Positions 1-9,013 of a DNA stretch of 64,000 bases are shown one piece after another. The notes under the pieces are model-generated. The model was not told where the DNA came from, did no database searches, and saw only the letters and a list, made by a program, of their open reading frames with translations. Source of the stretch: Mesorhizobium sp. 131-2-1 (GTDB taxonomy: Bacteria; Pseudomonadota; Alphaproteobacteria; Rhizobiales; Rhizobiaceae); contig NZ_AP023247.1 of the NCBI RefSeq assembly GCF_016756535.1, positions 4,278,501-4,342,500 of the forward strand, given 5' to 3'. Position 1 is the first letter of the stretch. Each line of letters begins with the position of its first letter. The position numbers and the translations under genes were made by a program.

Positions 1-1086
1 CAGGCCGCCGTCATTGGTGAGCAGCAGCAGCCCTTCGGTGTTGATATCGAGGCGGCCGATGGTCATCAGCCGCGGCAGTTCGGCCGGCAGCACGTCGAAG
101 ACGGTCTTGCGGCCCTCGGGATCGCGGTTGGTGGTGACGACGCCGGCGGGCTTGTGGAACAGGAACAGCCTTGTGCGCTCGATCGGCGGGATCTCCATGC
201 CATCGAGATGGATGATGTCGTTGGGCATGACGTTGAAGGCCGGCGAGGACAGCACCCGGCCATTGACCTTGACGCGGCCGGCGGCGATCAGTTCCTCGGC
301 GTCGCGGCGGGAGGCAAGGCCGGCGCGGGCAAGCCGCTTGGCGATGCGCTCGCCGGCTTCCTCAGTTGCCTCGGCGGGGCGCGGCCGCGGCTTGAAGCCG
401 CCGGCTGATGCGCCTTGCGGCCGGTCACCAAAGTCACGCTTGGGGCGATCGCTGAAGTCGCGCTTGGGACGATCCGCGAAGTCGCGTTTCGGGCGATCCG
501 CGAAATCCCGCTTCGGGCGATCGCCAAAATCACGCTTGGGCCGGTCGAAACGCTTCTCGCCGCCCTCGCCTGAGGCGGCCATCGGCCGGTCGCCGCGCGG
601 CGCATAGGGCTTGCGCGGTCCCTTCTCGTAAGACTTGCCTTCGGGGCGGGGCTTGCGGAACGGCTTTTCGCCGCGCGACGCAGCCCCCTCGCTCGCCTCA
701 CGCGGCTTGTACTCGCGCTTGAAGTCGCGCGCCGGTCGCTCGCCGTCGGCTGTCATCGGCCGGTCGCCGCGCGGCGCGTAGGGCTTGCGCGGTCCCTCGC
801 GCTTCTCGAAGGGCTTGCCTTCAGGGCGCGGCCCTTTGCGGAACGGCTTTTCCGCCCGAGCCTCACCAACCTCGCGAGGACGGTCGTCGCTCTTGAAATT
901 GCGCTTTGGCCGCTCGCCTTCGGCGGCCATCGGCCGGTCGCCACGCGGCGCGTAAGGCTTCTTGGCGCCGAAGGACGGCTTGCCGCCTTTGCCCGCGGCG
1001 CCGTCGCGGCTGCGCGATCCCGCGGCTTTCGGGCCGCCCCTGACCGGACCCTTCTTAGGTCGGAATTTCTTGTCGTTGTCGTCCAT
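1..1086 (-). CDS. RluB-family 23S rRNA pseudouridine synthase with long basic repeat N-terminus (partial, 3' end off window)
   Basis: The reading frame runs from an ATG at 1086 off the left edge, so the C-terminal part of the catalytic domain is missing. About 225 residues of low-complexity, Arg/Lys/Pro/Gly-rich sequence come first, with repeats built on KPYAPRGDRPM and RPKRDF. They are followed by an S4 RNA-binding domain (starting near GERIAKRLARAGLASRRDAE) and the start of the RsuA/RluB catalytic domain with the motif GRLDINTEGLLLLTNDG, whose Asp is the catalytic residue. The family isomerises uridines in rRNA helices. RluB versus RluE/RsuA cannot be settled without the C-terminus. The N-terminal extension resembles those of other alphaproteobacterial RluB proteins but is highly repetitive. 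Confidence 0.88.
   Translation of the reverse strand, partial: MDDNDKKFRPKKGPVRGGPKAAGSRSRDGAAGKGGKPSFGAKKPYAPRGDRPMAAEGERPKRNFKSDDRPREVGEARAEKPFRKGPRPEGKPFEKREGPRKPYAPRGDRPMTADGERPARDFKREYKPREASEGAASRGEKPFRKPRPEGKSYEKGPRKPYAPRGDRPMAASGEGGEKRFDRPKRDFGDRPKRDFADRPKRDFADRPKRDFSDRPKRDFGDRPQGASAGGFKPRPRPAEATEEAGERIAKRLARAGLASRRDAEELIAAGRVKVNGRVLSSPAFNVMPNDIIHLDGMEIPPIERTRLFLFHKPAGVVTTNRDPEGRKTVFDVLPAELPRLMTIGRLDINTEGLLLLTNDGGL
421..546. repeat. Tandem 21-bp coding repeats inside the RluB-like gene
   Basis: Six imperfect 21-bp units lie head to tail. Each encodes a seven-residue unit of the type RPKRDFG/A/S-D on the minus strand. The units differ by a few silent or conservative changes. A second, longer repeat (about 150-180 bp, with the KPYAPRGDRPM core) recurs near 585, 769 and 932. 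The arrangement suggests slippage or recombination expansion of a disordered, basic tail. Confidence 0.8.
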
Positions 1087-1108
1087 GTGGCCTTTGCCTG
1101 TTTGCGCT

Positions 1109-1216
1109 GCTACAGCGTGGCGCATCCTTTCGGGCGCGCAAAGGACGCTGTAGCACTTTGATTTGGCGCATGATCGTTTCCGAAAACCGAGTCCGATTTT
1201 CGAGGTTAGGCGCTAG
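1109..1216. repeat. Rhizobial-type intergenic palindromic repeat (type A)
   Basis: The 10-bp arms GCTACAGCGT (1109-1118) and ACGCTGTAGC (1145-1154) pair perfectly, with inner arms TCCTTT/AAAGGA. A second, weaker palindrome follows, running from GCGCATGATCG to AGGCGCTAG near 1216. I recognise this composite hairpin as a common intergenic repeat of Mesorhizobium and relatives; this is recollection, not a search. It sits between the divergent RluB-like gene and tadA and leaves little room for their promoters. Confidence 0.65.
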
Positions 1217-1266
1217 ATAACAGGATCGCTGTCGGGTGGCGAGGAGATAATCGGAATGGAAACCGC

Positions 1267-1719
1267 GTGAAGCGGCCGGATTTTATGGCATTGGCGCTTG
1301 AGGAGGCGGCAGCCGCCGCGCGGCGCGGCGAAGTGCCGGTGGGCGCGGTCATCGCCAGCGGCGGCACCGTCGTGGCAAGAGCCGGCAACCGCACCCGCGA
1401 GCTTGCCGACCCGACGGCGCATGCCGAGATGCTGGCGATCCGCCAGGCTTGCGAAAAGCTCGCCAGCGAGCGGCTCACCGGCCACGATCTCTATGTGACG
1501 CTGGAGCCCTGCGTCATGTGCGCCGGCGCCATCTCCTTCGCGAGGCTTCGTCGACTCTATTTCGGCGCCGCCGACGAGAAGGGCGGCGCAGTCGTCAACG
1601 GCGTGCGCTTCTTCGCCTCGCCGACCTGCCACCACACGCCCGACATCTATCCGGGCATGGGCGAGAGCGAGGCGGCGCTCATCCTCAAGGATTTCTTCAG
1701 GGAGAGGCGGGAGGTCTAG
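1267..1719 (+). CDS. tadA: tRNA-specific adenosine deaminase TadA
   Basis: This 150-residue protein converts adenosine 34 of tRNA-Arg(ACG) to inosine. It has the cytidine/deoxycytidylate deaminase fold with HAE at residues 52-54 (zinc His and catalytic Glu) and PCVMC at 81-85 (two zinc Cys). Length is normal for the family. The start is uncertain: the frame opens with a GTG at 1267, and an in-frame ATG lies at 1285. A GAGGAG sequence near 1241-1246 is placed better for an out-of-frame ATG at 1256, which reads only four codons and stops in a TGA overlapping the GTG. Translational coupling or a one-base error in the sequence could explain this. Confidence 0.93.
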   Translation: MKRPDFMALALEEAAAAARRGEVPVGAVIASGGTVVARAGNRTRELADPTAHAEMLAIRQACEKLASERLTGHDLYVTLEPCVMCAGAISFARLRRLYFGAADEKGGAVVNGVRFFASPTCHHTPDIYPGMGESEAALILKDFFRERREV

Positions 1720-1799
1720 CCACGAATTTGGAAGCCGGCGGCACAGCGGGGGCGCGAAGGATCGCTACCTCTGTCGTTGTACAGCGGTGCGCCGAAACC

Positions 1800-2474
1800 T
1801 TACCACCAGTCGAACCAGCCGCCGCTCTTGCTCTTGGCGGCCGCCTCCTTCTTGAGGCGGCGTTCCTTCTTGTACTCGTCCTCGCCGAGTTCGCCCTGCG
1901 GCGCGGTGTCGGCGGCAACGCGATAGCCAAGCGGCGGCTCGCTCAGATATTTGCGGGTGGTCGGGTCGCCCTGCTTGCCTTCGGCCGTGCGGCGCTGGAT
2001 TTCTGCGGCGCGGCCCTTGTCGGAATCCTCCGGCGACCAGCGCGGCGGGTGGCTCGAGGCCGAATCCGCCATCGCCTTCTTCACCGCGGCCGGATCCGTC
2101 TGCACGTCGTCGACGATCTGCGACTGGTAGGACGGATCGTCCTGGTGGGCAGTGGCGTCGGCGCGCAGGCGGGCGCGGCGCTGCTCAGGCGATTCGGGCC
2201 AATCGGCGCTCGCCGTCTCGATGCTTTCCTGCGGCGGCGGCAGGTTTTCCTTCAGCCCCGGCGCCGGCTTCACCAGATCGGGACGCGGCTTGTAGTCGAT
2301 CGGGTCCTTGTGCTTGGGCGCGATCGAAAAGGCGCTGGAAAGGTCGCCGGCCAGTTGCTCGCCGGCGGTCTTGTCGGTGCCGTAGGTGGGCGAGCCCATG
2401 CAGCCCGACAAGGCAAGGCCGGATGCGACCAGCGGCGCCAGCAGTGCGGCGCGCGCACAGATTCTCTCGGTCAT
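1800..2474 (-). CDS. Uncharacterised lipoprotein
   Basis: The 224-residue product starts with a basic n-region and a hydrophobic stretch ending in the lipobox LALSGC near residue 23, so it should be lipidated and anchored in the inner or outer membrane. The mature part is hydrophilic, with Pro-rich and charged stretches and a Lys/Glu-rich C-terminus ending in GGWFDWW. I recognise no domain. A longer frame reaches 2513, but the ATG at 2474 puts the signal peptide in register and has a GGGA sequence before it. It lies directly downstream of ileS on the same strand, about 200 bp apart, an arrangement I recall from other Rhizobiales. Confidence 0.8.
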   Translation of the reverse strand: MTERICARAALLAPLVASGLALSGCMGSPTYGTDKTAGEQLAGDLSSAFSIAPKHKDPIDYKPRPDLVKPAPGLKENLPPPQESIETASADWPESPEQRRARLRADATAHQDDPSYQSQIVDDVQTDPAAVKKAMADSASSHPPRWSPEDSDKGRAAEIQRRTAEGKQGDPTTRKYLSEPPLGYRVAADTAPQGELGEDEYKKERRLKKEAAAKSKSGGWFDWW

Positions 2475-2676
2475 GCCAAAAAGTCCCACTCTAGACAGCC
2501 TCTCGATCGCCACCGGCCAAAAGGTCCGGTCCCCATCGACTGATGCACTTGCGACGGAAATCCGGCGACAATTTGTCGTCGGGAGTTTCGCGTGTTTACC
2601 TCAACCACCCGTTAAGGGCAACGCACGGGCGGTTTTGGACCGCCCGGCGTGGCATTTGTGCACTTGTTTGACGGCC

Positions 2677-5652
2677 TTAAAGCCGCCCGAGCGCTTTCAG
2701 CTCATGCAGCACCGCCGCATCCCTGGCCGAAACATCGGGGAATGCCTTGTCCTGGCCGACATCGGCGGTGTAGCGCCATGAGCGCGCGCATTTCTTCAGC
2801 CCGCGATCCTCGGCTTTCTCGACCACCACCGCCACGCCCTTGACGTCGTCCAGCGTGAACGCGTCATCCGGCGCCTTGCCTTTGGCGATGATGAGATCGC
2901 TGGTGATCGCCATTTCGGCCATGTCGACATCCGATATCGCCGCTTCCAGAGCGGCGTCATCGAGAGTGAGGACGGGCACGGCTTCCAGCGAGGAGCCGAT
3001 CAGTTTCTCGGCGCGCGCGATCTCCAGCGCGCCGGTGACGACGCGGCGCACCTGCCTGACCTTGCGCCACTTCTCCGCCAGCGCCTCGTTGCGCCAGTCC
3101 GCCGGGATCTGCTGGAACTGGTCGAGGTGCAGCGAGACGGCATCCGGGTGACGGTCGAGCCAGGCCTCCTCGGTGGTGAAGGGCAGCATCGGCGCCAGCC
3201 ATTTCACCAGGCAGTCGAACAGGTGGCGCACCACCTGCACGGCGGCCTTGCGCCTGACGCTGGAGGGGGCGTCGCAGTAGAGCGCGTCCTTGCGGATGTC
3301 GAAATAGAAGGCCGACAGCTCGACAACCATGAAGTCGAGCAGCGCGCGCGTGATGCGCTTGAACTCGAAGGCGTCGTAGCCCTGGCGCACCACCTCGTCG
3401 AGCTCGGACAGCCGGTGCAGCATCAGCCGCTCCAGCTCCGGCATCTTGTCTAGCGGCACCTCCTCACCATCGTCATGGGCGAGCGTGCCCAGCATCCAGC
3501 GGATGGTGTTCCTGAGCTTGCGGTAGGCGTCGATGTTGGTCTGCAGCACGTTCTTGCCGAGCCGCTGGTCTTCCCAGTAGTCGGTCGTCACCACCCAGAG
3601 CCGCAAGATATCGGCGCCCGACTGCTTGATGACGTCCTGCGGCACGACGGTGTTGCCGAGCGATTTCGACATTTTCCGCCCCTCCTCATCCATGGTGAAA
3701 CCATGGGTGACGACGGTCTCGTAGGGCGCCCTGCCCCTGGTGGCGCAGCTTTCCAGCAGCGAGGAATGGAACCAGCCGCGATGCTGGTCGGAGCCTTCGA
3801 GATAGACGTCGGCCGGCCATTTCAGGTCCGGGCGGTCCTCCAGCGTGAAGACATGCGTCGAGCCCGAATCGAACCAGACGTCGAGGATGTCCATCACCTG
3901 ATGCCATTGCGAGGCATCGTGATTGCCGAGGAAGCGCTGCTTGGCACCGTCGGCGAACCAGGCGTCGGCGCCCTCCTTCTCGAAGGCGTCCATGATGCGC
4001 TGGTTGACCTCTTCGTCCTTCAGCACATTGCCGTCGACGTCGGCGAAGACGGCGATCGGCACACCCCAGGCGCGCTGGCGCGACAGCACCCAGTCCGGGC
4101 GCTCCTCGATCATGGCGCGGATGCGGTTCTGGCCGGCCGAGGGCACGAAGCGGGTGTCGTCGATCGCCTTCAGCGCGCGGCTGCGCAGCGTCGTGCCGTC
4201 GCCGAGGTCCTTGTCCATATAGACGAACCATTGCGGCGTGTTGCGGAAGATGATCGGCTTTTTGGACCTCCAGGAATGCGGATAGGAGTGCTTCAGGCGG
4301 CCGCGCGCGAACAGCGCGTTGCGCTTGATGAGCTCGTCGATCACCGCCTGGTTGGCGTTGCCCTTCTTGCCGTTGTCGTCGATGACGCGCGCCGGCCCGC
4401 CGTCGCGGTCCGGGCCGAAGCCCGGCGCGTCCTTGGTGAAGAAGCCGGCATCATCGACCGGGAACGGGATCGTGGTGTCGACGCCGCGCTTGAGCAGGTC
4501 CGCCACAGCGTCCATCCAGGCGTCGAAGTCCTCGCGACCGTGGCTGGGCGCGGTGTGCACGAAGCCGGTACCGGCATCGTCGGTGACATGCTCGCCGGCG
4601 ATCATCGGCACGGGGAATTGATAGCCGTCGGCCAGCCCCCTGAACGGATGCGAAAGCGTCAGGCTGGCAAGCTGTTCGGCCGAAACGTCGTGAAGGCGCG
4701 CCAATGTCACCTTGGCCTTGGCGGCGGCGTCCTCGGCCAGCGCGTCGGCGAAAATCAGCTTCTCGCCGGGCTGCGGGCCGAACGCGTTCTCGGCCGCTGT
4801 CACCTCGTAGAGACCATAGGCGACGCGCGGCGAATAGCTGACGGCGCGGTTGCCGGGCAGCGTCCAGGGCGTTGTCGTCCAGATGACGACATGGGCCTCG
4901 AGCAGGTCGAGCGAGGATTCCGACAGCGCCGCCGCAGCCGCGTCCTCGGCGCCGGTGACCGGGCGCGCAAGGTTCGCGACCGGGAATTTCACCCAGATCG
5001 TGTCGCTCTCATAGTCCTGGTACTCGACCTCGGCCTCGGCAAGCGCCGTGCGCTCGACGACGCTCCACATGACCGGCTTCGAGCCGCGGTAGAGCTGGCC
5101 CGACATGGCGAATTTCAACAGCTCGCCGGCGATGCGCGACTCGGCATGGAAGGCCATCGTCGTGTAGGGGTTGTCGAAATCGCCGACGACGCCCAGCCGC
5201 TGGAACTCGCCGCCCTGCACCTTGATCCAGTGCGTGGCGAAGTCACGGCATTCCTTGCGGAACTCGTTGACCGGCACCTCGTCCTTGTTCTTACCCTTGG
5301 CGCGGTACTGTTCCTCGATCTTCCATTCGATCGGCAGGCCGTGGCAGTCCCAGCCGGGCACGTAGTTGGCGTCGTAGCCGCGCATCTGGAAGGAGCGGTT
5401 GATGACGTCCTTGAGGATCTTGTTCAGCGCATGGCCGATATGGATGTTGCCGTTGGCGTAGGGCGGGCCGTCATGCAGCACGAATTTCTCGCGGCCGGCC
5501 GCGTCCTCGCGCAGCTTGCGGTAGAGGTCCATGTCCTGCCAGCGCTTGACCAGCGCCGGCTCCTTCTCGGGCAAGCCGGCGCGCATCGGGAAGTCCGTCT
5601 GCGGCAGGTAGAGCGTGCGGGAATAGTCGATGGTTTCAGCGGTATCGGTCAT
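2677..5652 (-). CDS. ileS: Isoleucyl-tRNA synthetase
   Basis: This class Ia aminoacyl-tRNA synthetase charges tRNA-Ile. The HIGH signature is at residues 71-74 (after PPYANGNI) and KMSKS at about 659-663. The CP1 editing domain lies between them, with [12 protein letters not shown] and the [13 protein letters not shown] motif. Length (991 aa) fits the family. The start at 5652 ([11 protein letters not shown]) is preferred over the longer frame to 5739 because the extra 29 residues do not resemble the family. At the C-terminus the usual four-cysteine zinc site is degenerate: only one Cys (in KKCARSW) remains and the second CxxC pair is absent. Confidence 0.97.
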   Translation of the reverse strand: MTDTAETIDYSRTLYLPQTDFPMRAGLPEKEPALVKRWQDMDLYRKLREDAAGREKFVLHDGPPYANGNIHIGHALNKILKDVINRSFQMRGYDANYVPGWDCHGLPIEWKIEEQYRAKGKNKDEVPVNEFRKECRDFATHWIKVQGGEFQRLGVVGDFDNPYTTMAFHAESRIAGELLKFAMSGQLYRGSKPVMWSVVERTALAEAEVEYQDYESDTIWVKFPVANLARPVTGAEDAAAAALSESSLDLLEAHVVIWTTTPWTLPGNRAVSYSPRVAYGLYEVTAAENAFGPQPGEKLIFADALAEDAAAKAKVTLARLHDVSAEQLASLTLSHPFRGLADGYQFPVPMIAGEHVTDDAGTGFVHTAPSHGREDFDAWMDAVADLLKRGVDTTIPFPVDDAGFFTKDAPGFGPDRDGGPARVIDDNGKKGNANQAVIDELIKRNALFARGRLKHSYPHSWRSKKPIIFRNTPQWFVYMDKDLGDGTTLRSRALKAIDDTRFVPSAGQNRIRAMIEERPDWVLSRQRAWGVPIAVFADVDGNVLKDEEVNQRIMDAFEKEGADAWFADGAKQRFLGNHDASQWHQVMDILDVWFDSGSTHVFTLEDRPDLKWPADVYLEGSDQHRGWFHSSLLESCATRGRAPYETVVTHGFTMDEEGRKMSKSLGNTVVPQDVIKQSGADILRLWVVTTDYWEDQRLGKNVLQTNIDAYRKLRNTIRWMLGTLAHDDGEEVPLDKMPELERLMLHRLSELDEVVRQGYDAFEFKRITRALLDFMVVELSAFYFDIRKDALYCDAPSSVRRKAAVQVVRHLFDCLVKWLAPMLPFTTEEAWLDRHPDAVSLHLDQFQQIPADWRNEALAEKWRKVRQVRRVVTGALEIARAEKLIGSSLEAVPVLTLDDAALEAAISDVDMAEMAITSDLIIAKGKAPDDAFTLDDVKGVAVVVEKAEDRGLKKCARSWRYTADVGQDKAFPDVSARDAAVLHELKALGRL

Positions 5653-5885
5653 TGGTCTGCCATGTGCATTGCCCGGCGGCGGGAAAGCTCGGGGCGTTGA
5701 ACTATCATCATCTGGAAAAAGCGCGAGGGCCACGCGCAAACGTCCCGGCGGCTCCGGCGGCGCTCAGGCCACCCGGAACACCGGGCTCGTAATTCGTATC
5801 GCGATCGCAAACAGGCGCGAAAAGCTCGTCATGGCCGGGCTTTTAGCGGATTAGTCAGCAGGAATAAAGCGCGGAGTTCAGACGG

Positions 5886-6683
5886 CTACATTGAAAAGTC
5901 GAAGCGATAGGTGGTCGAGACGCCGACGGTCCATTGGTTGCGGTCGCCGCGCTCCTTGACCAGGCTGGAATCGGCCGCCGGCCCCATCAGGCGCGAATAT
6001 TCGGTGAAGAGGCTGGCCGTCATCGGCTCCGTCACCTTCCAGGTGATCGCGCCGCCGAGGCCTGTCGACTTCAAGCCGCCGCCCGGATGGTATTCGCTGA
6101 GGCCGGAAGCCGCCGCCTCCGTGGCGTTGACGCCGTAATAGGCATCGAAATAGCCCGACGAGGCGAAGGAGACGCGCGGTCCGCCGGAGATACGGACCGT
6201 GGGCGTGACGTCGTAGAAGGCGTCGGCCGCGATGTCGGCGACGAAGCCGTCATGGGCGCGAATGCCGTGCCGCAGCTCGGCCCGCGCCCGCACCCAGTCG
6301 AGCGGATAGAATTCGAAGAAACCGCCGACCTCGCCACCCCAGCGCACGGGGTCGAGCCCTGCCAGTTCATCCTTGCTGCTACGGGAGAACAGGAACTTGC
6401 CGGTCAGGCCGGCGCGCACGCTGCCGTCATCGATCAGGGCCAGCGAGATGTTGTCGTTGCGCGAGGTGAAGCGTGCCTCGGGCCCTGCCTTGCCCAGAGA
6501 GATGATCGGCTGGGCGCTGAGCATGTACTTCTTGCCGCCCTCGAAATTCGGCGCGACCAGGCCGGTGGCGCCGAGCGTCAGGTACCAGTCGCCCGAAATC
6601 CAGCTGCCCTCACCCGCCTCGGCAGCTGGGACACCCAGCAGGACGGCGGTCAGAACCAGCGGAATCGCCCGGACAATACGCAT
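5886..6683 (-). CDS. MipA/OmpV family outer-membrane protein
   Basis: The 265-residue product has a Sec signal peptide (hydrophobic core about residues 5-20, cleavage near AEAGEG) and then alternating hydrophobic/polar strands rich in aromatic residues, ending in TTYRFDFSM. This fits a small beta-barrel of the MipA/OmpV type. MipA scaffolds murein hydrolases in E. coli, but the role here is unknown. The ATG at 6683 begins a clean signal peptide; the longer frame to 6968 has no such logic. It stands alone, with ileS downstream on the same strand. Confidence 0.75.
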   Translation of the reverse strand: MRIVRAIPLVLTAVLLGVPAAEAGEGSWISGDWYLTLGATGLVAPNFEGGKKYMLSAQPIISLGKAGPEARFTSRNDNISLALIDDGSVRAGLTGKFLFSRSSKDELAGLDPVRWGGEVGGFFEFYPLDWVRARAELRHGIRAHDGFVADIAADAFYDVTPTVRISGGPRVSFASSGYFDAYYGVNATEAAASGLSEYHPGGGLKSTGLGGAITWKVTEPMTASLFTEYSRLMGPAADSSLVKERGDRNQWTVGVSTTYRFDFSM

Positions 6684-6894
6684 CGTTACCCCATACGCGA
6701 AACACACCGGCGCAAACAACCGGCAGCGCTCAAGCCATGGCGCGGGTTCGGTAAAATTTGACTTAAAATCTGTAACAATGGCGGCGGTTACGGGACGTCC
6801 GCCGGGCGCCGGAAGCCGTCGTGGCCGGGCAGCGATGCTCAGCCCGGCACCGCATTCCGCAGCACAAAGCGGCAATGCCGGGCGGCATTCGTCC

Positions 6895-7200
6895 TTACTG
6901 CGCGCCGGACGTCCATTCGGGCAGCGGCGCCAGGCTGCGGTTGAACTGCTTCCACCACATCGACTCATCTATCTCGCAGCAGGCGCGAAGCATGGCGTGC
7001 GCCTTCTCAAAGGCCTGGGAGGCGAGATCGTCGAACGTCATCTTGGCGTCGTACGGCAAGGACACCACCAGTTCCTGCCCGGTCTGCATGCCGCCTTCGT
7101 CGACCTGAAGATAAAGCCAGACGACGAAATGCGCGCCCTGGCCGCTCGCGTCCGCGTTGCCGATCTTGATGCGGTCGATTCCTGCTGCGGTGACCTTCAT
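6895..7200 (-). CDS. Uncharacterised small protein
   Basis: This is a soluble 101-residue protein with no signal peptide or membrane segment. It has a beta-rich first half (HFVVWLYLQVDEGG, LVVSLPYD) and a helical second half containing two adjacent cysteines (LRACCEID) and two tryptophans. A GAGG sequence lies about 10 bases before the ATG. I do not recognise a family. The codon use and GC skew match neighbouring genes. It could be transcribed with the MipA-like gene downstream, although about 210 bp separate them. Confidence 0.6.
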   Translation of the reverse strand: MKVTAAGIDRIKIGNADASGQGAHFVVWLYLQVDEGGMQTGQELVVSLPYDAKMTFDDLASQAFEKAHAMLRACCEIDESMWWKQFNRSLAPLPEWTSGAQ

Positions 7201-7454
7201 AGGGAAGACGCCTCGATTGGATTGACGGAAACCCAGAAATCGGCGGCGATCGGGAAGGTTCCAGAACCTCTATCCCTATGGTGAAGGATTGATGAAGAGC
7301 CGGCTCCCGGGGGGATTCGCTCGTCGCCCGCGTGTGCCCATGGCGCCCCGCTCGCTGGACGGGAAGGGCCATCGGCGTTACCTTCGCGGCGCGGTTCTGG
7401 AAAGAAATTTGTCCGGCGCGCGTCGCGTCCGCGACTTCCCGAGGAGATGCGGTG

Positions 7455-8009
7455 ATGACCTTGCAAGGCGATGCCCTGAAAGACGCAATCGGCAGGACGC
7501 GGGACAAATGGGGATGGTTCGTGGCGCTTGGCGTGCTGCTCTTGATCTTCGGCGGCATCGCCTTCGGCAATCTGTTCATCGCCACGGTGGCCTCGGTCTA
7601 TGTCGTCGGCTGGCTGATGCTGATGGCGGGCGTGATCGAGATCATCCATGCCTTCGGGGTCAAGACCTGGGGGCGCTTCTTCTACTGGCTGGGGAGCGGC
7701 CTGCTCTACGCCATCGCCGGCTTCTTCGCCTTCGACAACCCGCTGCTTGCCTCCGCGGTGCTGACGCTACTGTTGGCGATCGCGCTCGTCGCTTCCGGAG
7801 CCCTGAGAGCCTGGGTGGCCTTCAATCACCGGCCGGAGCAAGGCTGGGGCTGGCTGCTCGCGGCCGGCATCATCACCATCCTGCTCGGCTTGATCATCGC
7901 CATGCGCTGGCCGGTCAACAGCATGTGGGTGCTCGGCCTGTTCCTGGCCATCGACCTCGTTTTCCAGGGATGGACCTTCATTGCCCTCGGGCTGGCGCTG
8001 AAGAGATAG
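7455..8009 (+). CDS. HdeD family membrane protein (DUF308)
   Basis: This 184-residue integral membrane protein has about six predicted transmembrane segments in the three-times-two repeat typical of HdeD/DUF308. HdeD in E. coli contributes to acid resistance at high cell density; the role here is inferred only. The ATG at 7455 follows GAGGAG with good spacing. The longer frame from 7332 adds hydrophilic residues that do not fit. It converges on ribF, with one base between the two stop codons. Confidence 0.85.
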   Translation: MTLQGDALKDAIGRTRDKWGWFVALGVLLLIFGGIAFGNLFIATVASVYVVGWLMLMAGVIEIIHAFGVKTWGRFFYWLGSGLLYAIAGFFAFDNPLLASAVLTLLLAIALVASGALRAWVAFNHRPEQGWGWLLAAGIITILLGLIIAMRWPVNSMWVLGLFLAIDLVFQGWTFIALGLALKR

Positions 8010-8010
8010 T

Positions 8011-9003
8011 TCAGAACGCCACGGCCGCGTCCAGCTCCGAGAGCGGCCTGACGCCGGCGAGCAGCGCCCGCGCCTCGGCCTCGTCGCGTTTCATCTGCGC
8101 GACCAGCGGGTCCAGCCCGTCGAACTTCAGCTCGGGCCGCAGGAAGCCGAAGAACGAGACCTCGCAGGTCTCGCCGTAGAGGTCGCCGGTGAAGTCGAAG
8201 ACGAAGGTTTCAAGCAGCGGCGCACCATTGTCATCGACGGTGGGGCGACGGCCGAAGCTGGCGACACCGTCATGCAGCGTGCCGTCGGCGCGGCGGAACC
8301 GGACGGCATAAACCCCTTCCTTGAGTGAAGCTTCCGGCGAAAGCCTCATGTTGGCGGTCGGGAATCCCAGCGTGCGGCCGAGCTGCTGGCCGCCGATCAC
8401 CTCGCTTTCGACGGTGAAGCGGTAGCCGAGCAGGCCTGCGGCCTCGGCCACGGCGCCTTCGCCAAGAAGCGCGCGGATGCGGCTGGACGAGATCACTTCA
8501 GCGCCCTCGTCGCGAAAGGCATCGACCAGCGTCACGCCGAAGCCGTGGCGCTCGCCGGCGGCCATCAGAAAGGCGGGGCCGCCCTGGCGATCCTTGCCGA
8601 AGTGGAAATCGAAGCCGGTGACGGTGTGCGCGATGCCGAGATTCCTCTCCAGAATCCCGGTCACGAAGGCTTCCGCCGAGAGCGAGGCGAAATCGCGGGT
8701 GAAGGGCTGCTCGACCAGAGCTGCGAAGCCGAGAAGCGACAGGAGCCGCGCCTTCATCGGCGGCGGCGTCAGCACGAAGAGCGGGATCTCGGGGCGGAAG
8801 ACCTTTCGCGGATGCGGCTCGAAGCTCAGCACCAAGGCCGGCGCGCCGCGGCGGCGTGCCTCGGCCAGCGCGCGCTCAAGCACGGCCTGATGGCCGCGAT
8901 GGACGCCGTCGAAATTACCGATCGCCACCACGCCGCCGCGCAATTGGGCCGGCAGCGGCGACGTCGCGGAGATGCGTGCGAAGCTCTGCGAGGTTTCCGT
9001 CAT
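8011..9003 (-). CDS. ribF: Bifunctional riboflavin kinase / FAD synthetase
   Basis: This 330-residue enzyme makes FMN and then FAD from riboflavin. The N-terminal nucleotidyltransferase domain carries GNFDGVHRGH at residues 29-38, followed by SFEPHPRKVF. The C-terminal flavokinase domain starts near residue 205, with GRTLGFPTANM. Length is standard. It sits 10 bases downstream of the TIGR01459 HAD gene and is probably co-transcribed with it. I see no FMN riboswitch in the short upstream region. Confidence 0.96.
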   Translation of the reverse strand: MTETSQSFARISATSPLPAQLRGGVVAIGNFDGVHRGHQAVLERALAEARRRGAPALVLSFEPHPRKVFRPEIPLFVLTPPPMKARLLSLLGFAALVEQPFTRDFASLSAEAFVTGILERNLGIAHTVTGFDFHFGKDRQGGPAFLMAAGERHGFGVTLVDAFRDEGAEVISSSRIRALLGEGAVAEAAGLLGYRFTVESEVIGGQQLGRTLGFPTANMRLSPEASLKEGVYAVRFRRADGTLHDGVASFGRRPTVDDNGAPLLETFVFDFTGDLYGETCEVSFFGFLRPELKFDGLDPLVAQMKRDEAEARALLAGVRPLSELDAAVAF

Positions 9004-9013
9004 GGAACGCCCC

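Noticed and set aside
3475..5700. Open frame of 741 codons on the plus strand opposite ileS
   Set aside because: It is a shadow of the ileS codon pattern in GC-rich DNA; its composition is Arg/Val/Gly/His-heavy with no domain, and ileS is certain.
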